Below, piece by piece: positions 18,926 through 29,747 of a stretch of 64,000 nt of DNA. Source of the stretch: an uncultured Methylococcaceae bacterium (GTDB taxonomy: Bacteria > Pseudomonadota > Gammaproteobacteria > Methylococcales > Methylomonadaceae); the NCBI GenBank assembly GCA_903917345.1, contig CAIXAE010000023.1:44194-108193 (forward strand), in the 5' to 3' direction. Each line of letters opens with the position of its first letter. The first letter of the stretch is position 1. Under the pieces are notes generated by a model. That model searched no databases. It was not told the DNA's origin and saw only the letters and a list, made by a program, of their open reading frames with translations. A program made the translations under genes and the position numbers.

Positions 18926-19438
18926 TTATAAGCAATCTCCATATTCCATGACTAAAAGCCGGCAATCAAAAAGTGTGTTCGGATATTGTGTGCTGATAAT
19001 AAAACGTAAGATATAGTCTAAAAACAAATAAATAGTTAAGGTCCTAGCGGCAGCGCTATAGATTTTATAATGCGTGTGTTGTGAGCATCGCCAAACTGAA
19101 TTTGTCCACCATACAATTGGAAGTAGTAGCATGCCGTGGACAGTTTTCCAGCTTGCAATGGTATAAGTCACATTTAATACCCGGTAATCAATATAGAATA
19201 AAATAATATTAACGAGTAAGAAAAAAGGCCAAAATGCTTGCCACAATAGGGCTTTTCCTAGCCATGCGGAACGTAAAGTTTCATATATGTTTATGTCGGG
19301 TTGTTTGCTCCAGTTTTTAGTAACGCCAGGAGTATAGAAGTATACGAGAAAGTATAAAGCGATTAAAAAGATACTGGCTTCAACTATCGAAAATAGGTGA
19401 GTGTAGGTAAAAATAATGGGGAATGTATTGATAAACAT
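18926..19438 (-). CDS. Multi-pass membrane protein, unknown function
   Basis: 170 residues with about four hydrophobic helices (near 15-35, 65-87, 98-112 and 130-150), rich in Trp and Tyr. The stop lies 1 nt from the yheS stop, so the genes converge without room for a terminator. I recognise no family. The protein has no charged motif that suggests transport or enzymatic activity. Confidence 0.65.
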   Translation of the reverse strand: MFINTFPIIFTYTHLFSIVEASIFLIALYFLVYFYTPGVTKNWSKQPDINIYETLRSAWLGKALLWQAFWPFFLLVNIILFYIDYRVLNVTYTIASWKTVHGMLLLPIVWWTNSVWRCSQHTHYKIYSAAARTLTIYLFLDYILRFIISTQYPNTLFDCRLLVMEYGDCL

Positions 19439-19520
19439 GTCAGCAACTCTTTAAATTTAATAATATATCGCCTAAGAACAGTCTACATAATTCTAACAAA
19501 ACACGCCACACCTCTCGATA

Positions 19521-20348
19521 ATGATTCATCAATATACGCATACACTATATATCTATGTGGCATTGCCTTGTGAAGCTAAGCCTTTAGTTGAGTACTTTAA
19601 CTTGAAGAAACAGTTGGCAATTAAGCCATTCGATGTTTATTTAAATAAAGATATTTGCTTAACTGTAACAGGTTTAGGGAAGAGCGCAATGGCGGCGGGA
19701 GTTGCTTATACACAGGCTTTATTGAGTTCAAATAAGCCAGTATTTTTACTTAATTTAGGGGTTGCTGGGCATCATAGTTTTGCTTTAGGTGATTTGTATT
19801 TAATAACAAAAATAATGGATGCAGATAGTCAACGAAGTTATTATCCCTTTTCACTGTTTTCTTTACCGTGTTCGCCTGCAACAGTGCAAACTGTTTCAAA
19901 GCCGGTGCTAGCTTATGATCCTGTTTCACTGAGCGATATGGAGGCGTCAGCTTTTTATGAAACAGCGACTCGTTTTGTATCTAGTGAATATGTGTTTTGT
20001 TTAAAAGTGATTTCAGATAATCAATCTTCTTCATTTGAAAATATACAAGCAAAACAGGTGAGTGAATGGATAGCTAACTATTTGAGTGTTATTGAAGAAT
20101 TATTGAATTTAGCTATTAAGCAGGCACAGTTAAGAAAAATAGGTCCTAATAAGGTTTTTCTTGATCTGCTCATGGATCAATATTATTTCACAGTCAATGA
20201 GCGTGAGCAGTTGAAAAGTCTCATTGAGAAATGGGATGTACTTACCAATCAAAAAGCTTTGTTGCAAGATCAAGGTGAATTAACCACTGCAAAGTCAGTA
20301 TTACAGTGGTTGGAAACTAAGGTAAGTCGGATTGAATATTTTTTATAA
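19521..20348 (+). CDS. Nucleoside phosphorylase-like protein with C-terminal extension
   Basis: 275 residues. Residues 1-190 look like the MTA/SAH nucleosidase or purine phosphorylase fold: YVALPCEAKPLVEYF at the N-terminus, VTGLGKSAMAAGVAY, FLLNLGVAGHH and the purine-site motif SDMEASAFYE at about 140-149. The last 75 residues form a separate polar helical extension. Substrate is unknown. Adenosylhopane nucleosidase or futalosine hydrolase-type roles are possible but the flanking genes do not support them. Confidence 0.65.
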   Translation: MIHQYTHTLYIYVALPCEAKPLVEYFNLKKQLAIKPFDVYLNKDICLTVTGLGKSAMAAGVAYTQALLSSNKPVFLLNLGVAGHHSFALGDLYLITKIMDADSQRSYYPFSLFSLPCSPATVQTVSKPVLAYDPVSLSDMEASAFYETATRFVSSEYVFCLKVISDNQSSSFENIQAKQVSEWIANYLSVIEELLNLAIKQAQLRKIGPNKVFLDLLMDQYYFTVNEREQLKSLIEKWDVLTNQKALLQDQGELTTAKSVLQWLETKVSRIEYFL

Positions 20349-20360
20349 TTGAAGAGTTGT

Positions 20361-20723
20361 TTATAAAAAAAAGAAAGCTTGTTTAGTAACCGCAACAACA
20401 CCAATGTAAGCTAAGCAAAGTAGAGCGCCAGCAAAAGCTAACCATTTGTTTTGCCCCTTTAATTTTAGTACTAAAATACCCAAGCCAACATAGGCTAATA
20501 GAGCAACTATTTTTGCAACGATCCAGCCGAAGTCAGAGCTGAGCCAGTCGCCTTGAAATACAAGACTAATCCCGCTGACTATTAGAAATGAATTGATAAT
20601 GTGAGGCGCGATTTTAATGGCTTTCTGCTCAAGCAGTTCGGGTTTTATTTCTGATAAGATGACTCGTCCAATAAAACCACTTAAAGAGAGTAAGATAAAG
20701 AGTAAATGCACTGTTTTTAGCAT
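20361..20723 (-). CDS. SirB2 family membrane protein
   Basis: About 120 residues with four hydrophobic helices. It starts MLKTVHLLFILLSLSGFIGRV and contains APHIINSFLIVSGISL, features of the SirB/invasion regulator SirB2 family, whose function is unknown. The ATG at 20723 is chosen; a TTG 12 nt upstream would make an extension that includes its probable ribosome-binding region. It converges with the phosphorylase-like gene. Confidence 0.75.
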   Translation of the reverse strand: MLKTVHLLFILLSLSGFIGRVILSEIKPELLEQKAIKIAPHIINSFLIVSGISLVFQGDWLSSDFGWIVAKIVALLAYVGLGILVLKLKGQNKWLAFAGALLCLAYIGVVAVTKQAFFFL

Positions 20724-20943
20724 GATATTTCCCAAATATTAATGAACAAAACGATCTGCATTATAGCGTTGAGGCGATCGAAACTTAATAGGATTTGCTT
20801 GAAAACGCATAAAATAATTTATCTTTGCTTATAGTGCTGTCATATATGTGTCATAATGTTAAAAATTGTTGTAATTAAGCTACGGAAATCAATTTGTTTT
20901 CGATGATTTAATACTTTTTTGAAGTTGAATTTAGGAGATTAAC

Positions 20944-22011
20944 ATGATTAAAAAAATCTTACTGGCCATGGCTGCCATTTCAAGTGTTGGTGCAATTTCT
21001 GTCGTACGTGCGGATGATTTAGTCGATAAAAGATGGTATGCGGCACCTTTTGGTACATTTATACTGACTGATACGGATCGGGGAGCTGATAACGGTTGGG
21101 GTGGTGGAATGGCTTTTGGTAAAATGTTAAATGAACATTTTAATGTTGAGTTGAAAGGTTTTTATGATGGATTGAACAGTGCTAGTGGTAAAGGTCGATG
21201 GGATATGACTGGCGCAACTGCAGATGTTCAATATTACATTTCTCGAGGTACTTTCTCTCCTTACACCGTTATTGGTTTAGGTGGTACTAGTAGTTCTCAT
21301 AATGGGCGTAGCACAGCAGGTTTTCTTGGTGAAGCGGGTGCGGGTCTAGCGTATGAAATATGTGATAATTTTTTACTTCGTAGTGATGTGAGATTACGTT
21401 ATAACAATAACTTTAATAACAATCTGAAATCTGATGGTACTGACTTTACTGATATGGTTGTTAATCTTGGTTTTGTTGTGCCTTTCGGAGATAAACCTAA
21501 AGCAAAGGTCGTTGAAGCGCCTGCGCCATTGATTCCTGCTCCGGTTGTTGTAGCTACTCCTGATTGTTCAACACTTGATTCTGATCATGATGGTGTTAAC
21601 GATTGTAAAGATCAATGCCCTAATACATTAGAGGGCGTTAAAGTTAGCATTGCAGGTTGTTGGATTGTAGATGTGAAATTTGATAATGACAAAGATGTTA
21701 TCAAACCTGAATATTTCTCAAATCTTGATAATGTAGCAAAGCGCATTAAAGAGCACCCAGAATTAGTGATTGAAGTTCAAGGACATACTAGTAAAACAGG
21801 GGGGTTGAAACATAATGTCCAATTATCTGAGCGTCGTGCCACTGCCGTTAAAAAATATCTAGTTGATGGTACAAAATCACCTAATTTAACGACAAAAGGT
21901 TTTGGCTGGACTCATCCAATTGATACTAACGATACTGAAGCGGGTCGTGCTAACAATCGCAGAGTACAGCTAGAAGTGAATGGTCAAACACAAAAACCAT
22001 TAGGAAAATAA
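20944..22011 (+). CDS. OmpA family outer membrane protein
   Basis: 355 residues: signal peptide (about 1-23), an eight-strand OmpA-type beta-barrel (about 30-180), a proline-rich hinge, a thrombospondin type 3-like calcium motif with four cysteines (SDHDGVNDCKDQCPNT), and an OmpA-like peptidoglycan-binding domain (about 245-350) with EVQGHTSKTG and LSERRATAVKKYL. It should tether the outer membrane to peptidoglycan. Two terminators follow in tandem, consistent with a strongly expressed single gene. Confidence 0.92.
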   Translation: MIKKILLAMAAISSVGAISVVRADDLVDKRWYAAPFGTFILTDTDRGADNGWGGGMAFGKMLNEHFNVELKGFYDGLNSASGKGRWDMTGATADVQYYISRGTFSPYTVIGLGGTSSSHNGRSTAGFLGEAGAGLAYEICDNFLLRSDVRLRYNNNFNNNLKSDGTDFTDMVVNLGFVVPFGDKPKAKVVEAPAPLIPAPVVVATPDCSTLDSDHDGVNDCKDQCPNTLEGVKVSIAGCWIVDVKFDNDKDVIKPEYFSNLDNVAKRIKEHPELVIEVQGHTSKTGGLKHNVQLSERRATAVKKYLVDGTKSPNLTTKGFGWTHPIDTNDTEAGRANNRRVQLEVNGQTQKPLGK

Positions 22012-22014
22012 TTG

Positions 22015-22036
22015 GCCTAATAAACTAGGCTTTTTT
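22015..22036 (+). terminator. Short terminator after the OmpA-like gene
   Basis: Stem GCCTA/TAGGC with a 6-nt loop followed by six T. Weak stem, but the T-run and position support it. Confidence 0.6.
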
Positions 22037-22055
22037 ATAGCTTAGTTAGCGCAAA

Positions 22056-22085
22056 CAAAAACCCGTCATATGACGGGTTTTTTTT
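22056..22085 (+). terminator. Second rho-independent terminator
   Basis: Palindrome AAAACCCGTCAT/ATGACGGGTTTT followed by further T residues. It serves the OmpA-like gene, and could work in both directions. Confidence 0.92.
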
Positions 22086-22192
22086 AACTAAATTTTATGT
22101 AATACCCTCATTTTGTCTGATTCTGACCTTACGAAATAGTATCAATATAGTGTTATAGTATGCCCTGATTTGTTTAGGGTGAGGCGGGTGTG

Positions 22193-23503
22193 ATGACTAG
22201 CAATAATAATTCAATACATAAAATAGTGATTGTCGGTGGCGGTGCAGCGGGGCTTGAACTTGCGACGAGTTTAGGCTCTAAATTAGGCAAGCCAGGTTTG
22301 GCAGAAGTTACCTTAATCGATGCGACAACGACGCATATATGGAAGCCTTTATTACACGAAGTAGCTGCGGGAACATTGGACGAATCAGAACAAGTTGAAT
22401 ATTTACCGCAAGGCCATCGAAATCATTTCTTTTTTAGACTCGGACGAATGGAAGGCCTAGACCGAAGTAAAAAAGAAATTGTAGTGAGTCCCACATTGAG
22501 TGATAGTGGTGAAGAATTAATTCCAAGAAGAACTTTTGGCTATGATACGTTAGTCATGTCTGTAGGAAGCGTGAGCAACACCTTTGGTATTAAAGGCGTT
22601 TCTGAGCACTGTTTGTTTTTAGACACTACATCACAAGCTTTTAAATTTCAAAAACAGTTATTTGAATCCTATTTAAAAAGTTATATTGGTAAAAACCCAG
22701 AGACGGTAAAACCGTTATCTATTGCCATTGTGGGGGCAGGGGCAACAGGTGTTGAGCTAGCGGCTCAATTGCATGAAGTGACTAATGTTTTGGCTATTTA
22801 TGGTTTAAATTCAGAAAGCACTGTTAAGTTGACAATTATAGAGGCGGCCACTCAATTATTGCCCGCGTTACCTATTAAATTGGCAGCTGCTACCCAGCAA
22901 CAATTAGCTAGTTTAGGTGTTGTGTTAAAAATGGGGCGGCGTGTTGTAGAAGTAACTAAAGAAGGTATCACGACTCATGATGGTGAGTTTATTGAAGCGG
23001 AGTTAAAAGTTTGGGCTGCGGGTATTAAGGCGCCTGATTGGTTAAAAGATTTGGATGGATTAGAAACTAATCATATTAATCAATTAGTCGTGGATAGTAC
23101 ATTAAAGACGAGTGATGAGAATATATTCGCAATGGGTGATTGTGCAGCGTGCTTATGGCCGGCTGGCAGGAGTAATAATGTGCCTCCCAGAGCACAAGCG
23201 GCTCATCAGCAGGCAACAGCGGTAGGCAAATCAATTATTAACCAATTAAAAGGCCGAGCTTTAGTAGAATTTGTTTATTATGATTATGGATCGTTAGTTT
23301 CTTTAGGTAAATACACCACGGTGGGGAACTTGATGGGCAACCTAATGGGTACTGTGAGTGTCGGTGGGTTTATCGCTAAGATTGTATATATGTCACTTTA
23401 TAAGATGCATCAAGTGGCAATTCATGGCTATTTTAGAACGGCAATGTTGACAGTCTCTAATGTGTTTAGACGTAGTGTTTATAGAAAAATTAAAATGCAC
23501 TAA
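22193..23503 (+). CDS. ndh: NADH:quinone oxidoreductase type II
   Basis: About 436 residues. Two dinucleotide motifs are seen, VIVGGGAAGLELA (near residue 12) for FAD and IAIVGAGATGVELAAQ (near 180) for NADH. IWKPLLHEVAAGTLDE, VPPRAQAAHQQA and the C-terminal membrane-binding part (SLYKMHQVAIHGYFRT) match Ndh. It oxidises NADH without proton pumping and feeds quinol to terminal oxidases such as the cytochrome bd in this window. The ATG at 22193 was taken over the GTG at 22190. Confidence 0.95.
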   Translation: MTSNNNSIHKIVIVGGGAAGLELATSLGSKLGKPGLAEVTLIDATTTHIWKPLLHEVAAGTLDESEQVEYLPQGHRNHFFFRLGRMEGLDRSKKEIVVSPTLSDSGEELIPRRTFGYDTLVMSVGSVSNTFGIKGVSEHCLFLDTTSQAFKFQKQLFESYLKSYIGKNPETVKPLSIAIVGAGATGVELAAQLHEVTNVLAIYGLNSESTVKLTIIEAATQLLPALPIKLAAATQQQLASLGVVLKMGRRVVEVTKEGITTHDGEFIEAELKVWAAGIKAPDWLKDLDGLETNHINQLVVDSTLKTSDENIFAMGDCAACLWPAGRSNNVPPRAQAAHQQATAVGKSIINQLKGRALVEFVYYDYGSLVSLGKYTTVGNLMGNLMGTVSVGGFIAKIVYMSLYKMHQVAIHGYFRTAMLTVSNVFRRSVYRKIKMH

Positions 23504-23533
23504 TATTTTAAAAATTACAAGAAGAATAGGATT

Positions 23534-24064
23534 ATGTTTGAAGTAGAGTATGAATTTGGCGAAGAAGATTTAATTCATTTTAATGAACTACAGTTCATGA
23601 GAAATGAAGAAATCCAATACAATATCAAAAAAAATCGTTGGGTTGTTCCAGGTGTTATGGGCATCATAGGTGGTTTTTATTATTTTTATTATGGTGATAT
23701 CAATTCCTCTGGGTATATATTGATAATTGCCGCATTATGGGCGCTTTTATCACCCAAGATAATGTTGTTGGATTTACGTAGACAAATCCTTAAAAGTTAT
23801 ACGGCAAAAGAAAAGCTCAATATGTTTGGTACTTATAGCTTAAGTATTGATCCAGTCGATCCTAATTTCTTATTAGAGAAATCGCCCAGTGGTAAAAACA
23901 AAATGGCTTGGGCTGATTTAGTGAGAGTTGAATACGGTAAACGTTATGTTTATATCTATATCAATTTGAGTACGGCGTTGGTTATTCCGGTTGATAAGGT
24001 AAAGCAAGGTAATCTTGAGCAGTTTGCTGAACAAGCTGAAAAAATGATTGAGCGTTTTTCTTAA
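23534..24064 (+). CDS. YcxB-like membrane protein
   Basis: 176 residues. Two adjacent hydrophobic helices (about 36-70) follow a polar N-terminus (EYEFGEEDLIHFNELQF). The C-terminal half is a PH-like beta domain with SPSGKNKMAWADLVRVEYGKRYVYIYI, the pattern of the YcxB family. The role of that family is unknown. It lies 30 nt after ndh and could be co-transcribed. Confidence 0.65.
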   Translation: MFEVEYEFGEEDLIHFNELQFMRNEEIQYNIKKNRWVVPGVMGIIGGFYYFYYGDINSSGYILIIAALWALLSPKIMLLDLRRQILKSYTAKEKLNMFGTYSLSIDPVDPNFLLEKSPSGKNKMAWADLVRVEYGKRYVYIYINLSTALVIPVDKVKQGNLEQFAEQAEKMIERFS

Positions 24065-24087
24065 TACTTTGTTCTGAAAACGCTAGT

Positions 24088-24124
24088 TCGATATAAGACA
24101 GAACTTGCTTCTGTTTTATATCGA
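24088..24124. terminator. Bidirectional hairpin between convergent genes
   Basis: A 16-bp stem (TCGATATAAGACAGAA with its complement, one G-U pair) and a CTTGC loop, lying exactly between the stop codons of the YcxB-like gene and the minus-strand metallopeptidase. No long T-run follows, but the stem is strong. Confidence 0.65.
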
Positions 24125-24125
24125 C

Positions 24126-24827
24126 TCAAAGCTCGAGATAAGCACCATTTTGTTTTAACCATTTCCCTTGTTCTTTGTATTGGGAGCAGTACTTTGCGAC
24201 AGTTTGCCAATAACTCGGTGAGTGATTATGATGATGAATATGACATAGTTCATGGATCACCAGATAATTCATAATCGATTCCGGTGCCATCATTATTTTC
24301 CAGTTGTATTGAATCCCCGCATTAATATTGCAACTCCCCCATCTCGATTTAAATGTCTTGATAGTGATAGACGTAGGCTTAACATCTATTATTTTAGCGT
24401 AATACTCTGTTTTTTCTTTTAATATTATTTCCGCTTCTTTTCTATACCATTGTTTTAATAGCTTTTTAATAGCATTGGCATCCTTTAAATATAACTCTTT
24501 GATGGCGACAATTAATTTATCATTTTCAATGCTAACGGATGAGCGCGAGCCTAAAATGATTTTTAAAGTATAGATCTTTCCGAAATATAAAAAAGTTTCA
24601 CCCTCAATAAATTGTTTGGGTTTTAGGCTACTTAAGTTTTCTTGGATGGCGAGTTTTGCTTTAATCCAGGGCTGTTTTCTGGCAATGATTGACTCAATGG
24701 AACTGTGAGTTAAATAGCTGGGCACATGAATAAACGCTTTACCTTTACTGATTTTAATAGCTACGCTCTTCCTTTTAGGGGAGCGGACGATCTCAACAGT
24801 GAAGTTATCTCCGTGTATAAAATTCAT
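24126..24827 (-). CDS. YgjP-like M48-family metallopeptidase (DUF45)
   Basis: 233 residues. The zinc motif HELCHIHHHNHSPSYW is at about 192-207, preceded by IKTFKSRWGSCNINAGIQYNWKIMMAP, the hallmark of the YgjP/SprT-like DUF45 family. It is probably a soluble cytoplasmic peptidase; substrates are not known. It stands alone on the minus strand. Confidence 0.88.
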   Translation of the reverse strand: MNFIHGDNFTVEIVRSPKRKSVAIKISKGKAFIHVPSYLTHSSIESIIARKQPWIKAKLAIQENLSSLKPKQFIEGETFLYFGKIYTLKIILGSRSSVSIENDKLIVAIKELYLKDANAIKKLLKQWYRKEAEIILKEKTEYYAKIIDVKPTSITIKTFKSRWGSCNINAGIQYNWKIMMAPESIMNYLVIHELCHIHHHNHSPSYWQTVAKYCSQYKEQGKWLKQNGAYLEL

Positions 24828-24936
24828 ACAATATTTTAACGGTATAAGGCTTGTCAGAGTTTTAATGGCTCATTGTATAATGGCATTCATTTGAAAACAG
24901 TCTTTTAGTGTATAAAAGCTAAAAAGGAATGATGTC

Positions 24937-25473
24937 GTGGCAATTAGATCATTTAATGAAAAAACACCTGTTATAGGGCAAGCCGTTTATATCGATGAAA
25001 GCTCGGTGCTTATTGGCGATATTACCTTAGGTGATAATGTTTCCGTATGGCCTACGGCAGTAATAAGAGGTGATGTTGAGAAAGTGACTCTTGGTGATGA
25101 TACCAATGTGCAGGATGGTGCTGTGTTGCATGTTTCTCATGCGGGGAAATTCTCTGCACATGGTTTTCCATTAACCATTGGAAAAGGTGTCACTATTGGA
25201 CATAAAGCAGTCGTACATGGTTGTACAGTCGGTAATTATTGCCTAGTTGGCATAGGCGCTATCATTATGGATGGCGCAATATTAGAAGATTATGTGATGC
25301 TAGGTGCTGGCTCTCTAGTATCTCCAGGTAAGCGCTTAGAAAGCGGTTATCTGTATGTGGGGGCGCCGGCTAAACAAGTTAGATTATTGAATGATGCCGA
25401 AAAAGAGTTTTTAAGCTATTCGGCTGAGCATTACGTGCATTTAAAAAATGAATATTTAAAATCGAGTCTTTAA
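24937..25473 (+). CDS. yrdA: Gamma-carbonic anhydrase-like hexapeptide protein
   Basis: 178 residues from a GTG start with AAGGA upstream. It has left-handed beta-helix repeats and the zinc-site pattern of gamma-carbonic anhydrases: RGDVEKV, NVQDGAVLHV, and two histidines in TIGHKAVVHGC. Many YrdA/CaiE relatives lack measurable carbonic anhydrase activity, so catalysis is unproven. It is convergent with aroE, as commonly seen near yrdA-aroE in gammaproteobacteria. Confidence 0.9.
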   Translation: MAIRSFNEKTPVIGQAVYIDESSVLIGDITLGDNVSVWPTAVIRGDVEKVTLGDDTNVQDGAVLHVSHAGKFSAHGFPLTIGKGVTIGHKAVVHGCTVGNYCLVGIGAIIMDGAILEDYVMLGAGSLVSPGKRLESGYLYVGAPAKQVRLLNDAEKEFLSYSAEHYVHLKNEYLKSSL

Positions 25474-25486
25474 TTTTATTTAAAGA

Positions 25487-27345
<1,859 letters not shown>

Positions 27346-27460
27346 TTAGCACTTCTGCTTTGAATTAATATGTCTATATGATTTATTGTATCAAGGATTG
27401 CAGGTGTGGTTATTCGTAAAAATAGAGCAAACTACCATTAGTATAATTTTAGAGGGTTTC

Positions 27461-28096
27461 ATGAACGTTAGGCATTACACATTGTTTGGTTTTTTCACAT
27501 TATGGATGTTTTTGATGTTATCAGGTCAAGCGAGTGCAGCTGATTTGCTACCACCACAACAAGCTATTGAAACGGCATCTGCAAAATTACAACATAAGAT
27601 GCAGGATAAAACGTTCATTAAGAACTTTTCAAAAGTTAACCAGTTTGTTAATGAAGCCATCTTACCCAGTGTTGATTTTGAAAAAATTTCTTCTTTAGTA
27701 TTAGGTAAACTTTGGAAATCAGCTACGCCTCAAGAGCGTGAACGTTTTAAACAAGAATTTCAAACTTTGTTGGTTAGAACTTATTCTAGAGCCTTTGTAG
27801 AGTTTAAAGATTGGTCAATTCGTTATTTGCCAATTGAGGCAGGTGCAGATGAGAGCAAAGTTATTGTTAAAACAGAAGTATTGCAGCCAGGCCTAAAACC
27901 AGTGGCTGTTGATTATCGCATGTTACTGACTGATGGTGATTGGAAGGCTTACGATATTATGATTGAAGGCGTAAGCTTGGTAACCAACTACCGTACTACT
28001 TTTACCAGTGAAGTGGATGCTAAAGGTTCTTTAAGTGCCGTTATTGATAGTTTAGCAAAGAGAAATATAGAAGCACTTGCGGCAAAAAGCTCATAA
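27461..28096 (+). CDS. mlaC: MlaC-like phospholipid-binding protein
   Basis: 211 residues with a signal peptide (about 1-27) and the MlaC/Ttg2D domain. Typical segments are FVNEAILPSVDFEKISSLVLG, WKSATPQERERFKQEFQTLLVRTYSRAF and MIEGVSLVTNYRTTF. MlaC ferries phospholipids between the inner-membrane MlaFEDB and the outer membrane. No other mla gene is near, so it is an orphan copy here. The ATG at 27461 with GAGGG upstream was chosen. Confidence 0.9.
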   Translation: MNVRHYTLFGFFTLWMFLMLSGQASAADLLPPQQAIETASAKLQHKMQDKTFIKNFSKVNQFVNEAILPSVDFEKISSLVLGKLWKSATPQERERFKQEFQTLLVRTYSRAFVEFKDWSIRYLPIEAGADESKVIVKTEVLQPGLKPVAVDYRMLLTDGDWKAYDIMIEGVSLVTNYRTTFTSEVDAKGSLSAVIDSLAKRNIEALAAKSS

Positions 28097-28129
28097 GAGT
28101 TTATTTCTGATTAATCTCAATCGTTTTGA

Positions 28130-29104
28130 ATGATTGATTACACACCTTTATACACGGCTTTGCTTGATGCTAAGGCGGATGCTTGGGTAAGTATATTACC
28201 CAAGCAGTTAGCTGACGGATTCGATGTTACTAAACACGGAACCTTGTCAGAATGGCAAACTGTCATTGAAAGTATTCCACAATACCCTTTATCCCAGCGT
28301 TTATTAAACAATTTCGCTATTCAACTTGCCCCTGTTGATGACTTGAATTCATCAGAATTGGATCAATTTACTCATCAGCTTAAATCTTTGCATCCGTGGC
28401 GAAAAGGCCCCTACGATTTAATGGGTGTAACTATAGACACCGAATGGCGCTCAGATTGGAAGTGGGATCGATTAAAAGATCATATTGCTCCATTGAAACA
28501 CCGATTAGTCTTAGATGTAGGTTGTGGCAATGGCTATCATTGTTGGCGTATGTTGGGTGCGGGGGCAAAAATGGTGGTGGGTATTGACCCCATGCTACTT
28601 AATGTCATGCAGTTTCATCTGCTTAAAAAGTTATATGGCGAAGCACCTATTTACGTCTTACCCCTAGGTATTGAAGATATGCCCTATGGCTTAAAAGCAT
28701 TTGATACGGTCTTTTCAATGGGTGTTTTATATCATCGAAGATCCCCCTTGGATCATCTATACGAATTAAGGGATAGTCTCCGTTCGGGTGGGGAGTTGGT
28801 ACTTGAGACGTTAGTGATAGATGGTGGTTTAAATGAGGTATTAGTGCCTGAAGATCGCTATGCGATGATGCGAAATGTATGGTTTTTACCGACGTGTGAC
28901 ACTTTAATAAGTTGGTTGGGGCGTTGTGGGTTTAAAAACATTCGCTTGGTTGATGTCACTACAACGACTATTGAAGAGCAACGCAGTACCGAGTGGATGC
29001 AGTTTCAATCGCTTAAAGATTTTTTAAAACCAGACGATTCCTCATTAACGTATGAGGGATATCCCGCGCCTAAACGGGCCATTATTCTTGCAAACTCACC
29101 ATAA
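28130..29104 (+). CDS. cmoB: tRNA U34 carboxymethyltransferase
   Basis: 324 residues. It has an N-terminal helical region, KGPYDLMGVTIDTEWRSDWKWDRL (about 91-114), and a SAM-type fold with LDVGCGNGYHCWRMLGAGA (about 127-145). These match CmoB, which uses carboxy-SAM to make cmo5U34 in tRNA. CmoA, usually adjacent, is not in the window. It is 33 nt downstream of mlaC. Confidence 0.93.
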   Translation: MIDYTPLYTALLDAKADAWVSILPKQLADGFDVTKHGTLSEWQTVIESIPQYPLSQRLLNNFAIQLAPVDDLNSSELDQFTHQLKSLHPWRKGPYDLMGVTIDTEWRSDWKWDRLKDHIAPLKHRLVLDVGCGNGYHCWRMLGAGAKMVVGIDPMLLNVMQFHLLKKLYGEAPIYVLPLGIEDMPYGLKAFDTVFSMGVLYHRRSPLDHLYELRDSLRSGGELVLETLVIDGGLNEVLVPEDRYAMMRNVWFLPTCDTLISWLGRCGFKNIRLVDVTTTTIEEQRSTEWMQFQSLKDFLKPDDSSLTYEGYPAPKRAIILANSP

Positions 29105-29311
29105 AAGACGATTTTTAAGTTCATTTCTATTTATATTTAAAATTATTTAATGGCTTTAAATCAGCGTGTTAACGCTAAATTAAGGTTAATAGCGTTAAAT
29201 AGGACTAAAATAAAATTGAAATATTAAAATAACTTACTAGACTCCGTGTTGAGCAACCGCTCAAAGTTGATAGAAATCCTTTTATTAGCTTCTTATTCGT
29301 CTAGGAAAATC

Positions 29312-29620
29312 ATGAAAAATTTAATTTTACTGTTATTGTTTTTATTCTCTACAAATTTATTAGCGGCACCTGTTAACGTTAATACGGCTGATTCAAAGGC
29401 AATTGCCGATGCTTTAAATGGTATTGGTATTAAAAAAGCAGACGCTATCGTTAAATATCGAACAGAAAATGGCGCATTTGCGACTGTTGAAGATTTGACC
29501 AAAGTAAAAGGCATCGGTCAAAAAACGTTAGAAAAAAATAAAAAAGATATCTTGTTAACCAATACACCCTCGGCAGAACCAGCAGCTGTTGAACCCACAA
29601 AAGTAAATAAATCAAAATAG
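29312..29620 (+). CDS. ComEA-like helix-hairpin-helix protein
   Basis: 102 residues: a signal peptide (about 1-19, ending LLAAP), then two helix-hairpin-helix motifs (VNVNTADSKAIADALNGIGI and TVEDLTKVKGIGQKTLEKNK). It is a probable periplasmic DNA-binding protein of the ComEA type, used in DNA uptake in competent bacteria. The tail is Pro/Ala/Glu-rich. The start is set by AGGAAA 6-7 nt upstream. Confidence 0.88.
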   Translation: MKNLILLLLFLFSTNLLAAPVNVNTADSKAIADALNGIGIKKADAIVKYRTENGAFATVEDLTKVKGIGQKTLEKNKKDILLTNTPSAEPAAVEPTKVNKSK

Positions 29621-29690
29621 TAGCTGGACTCTTGGTCAAGCACTATTCTGATTGAGAAATAAGCTCTATTTAAGATGAAGTGAGTTTATT

Positions 29691-29726
29691 TGTAGGGGAG
29701 GATATTTAAAAATAATCTTCTCTACA
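29691..29726. terminator. Hairpin between convergent comEA-like gene and ubiH
   Basis: An imperfect 16-bp stem (TGTAGGGGAGGATATT with its partner, several G-U pairs, one mismatch). It is in the 127-nt gap between two convergent stop codons and probably ends both transcripts. Confidence 0.55.
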
Positions 29727-29747
29727 GGTATTCTTTTAAAACCTTAA

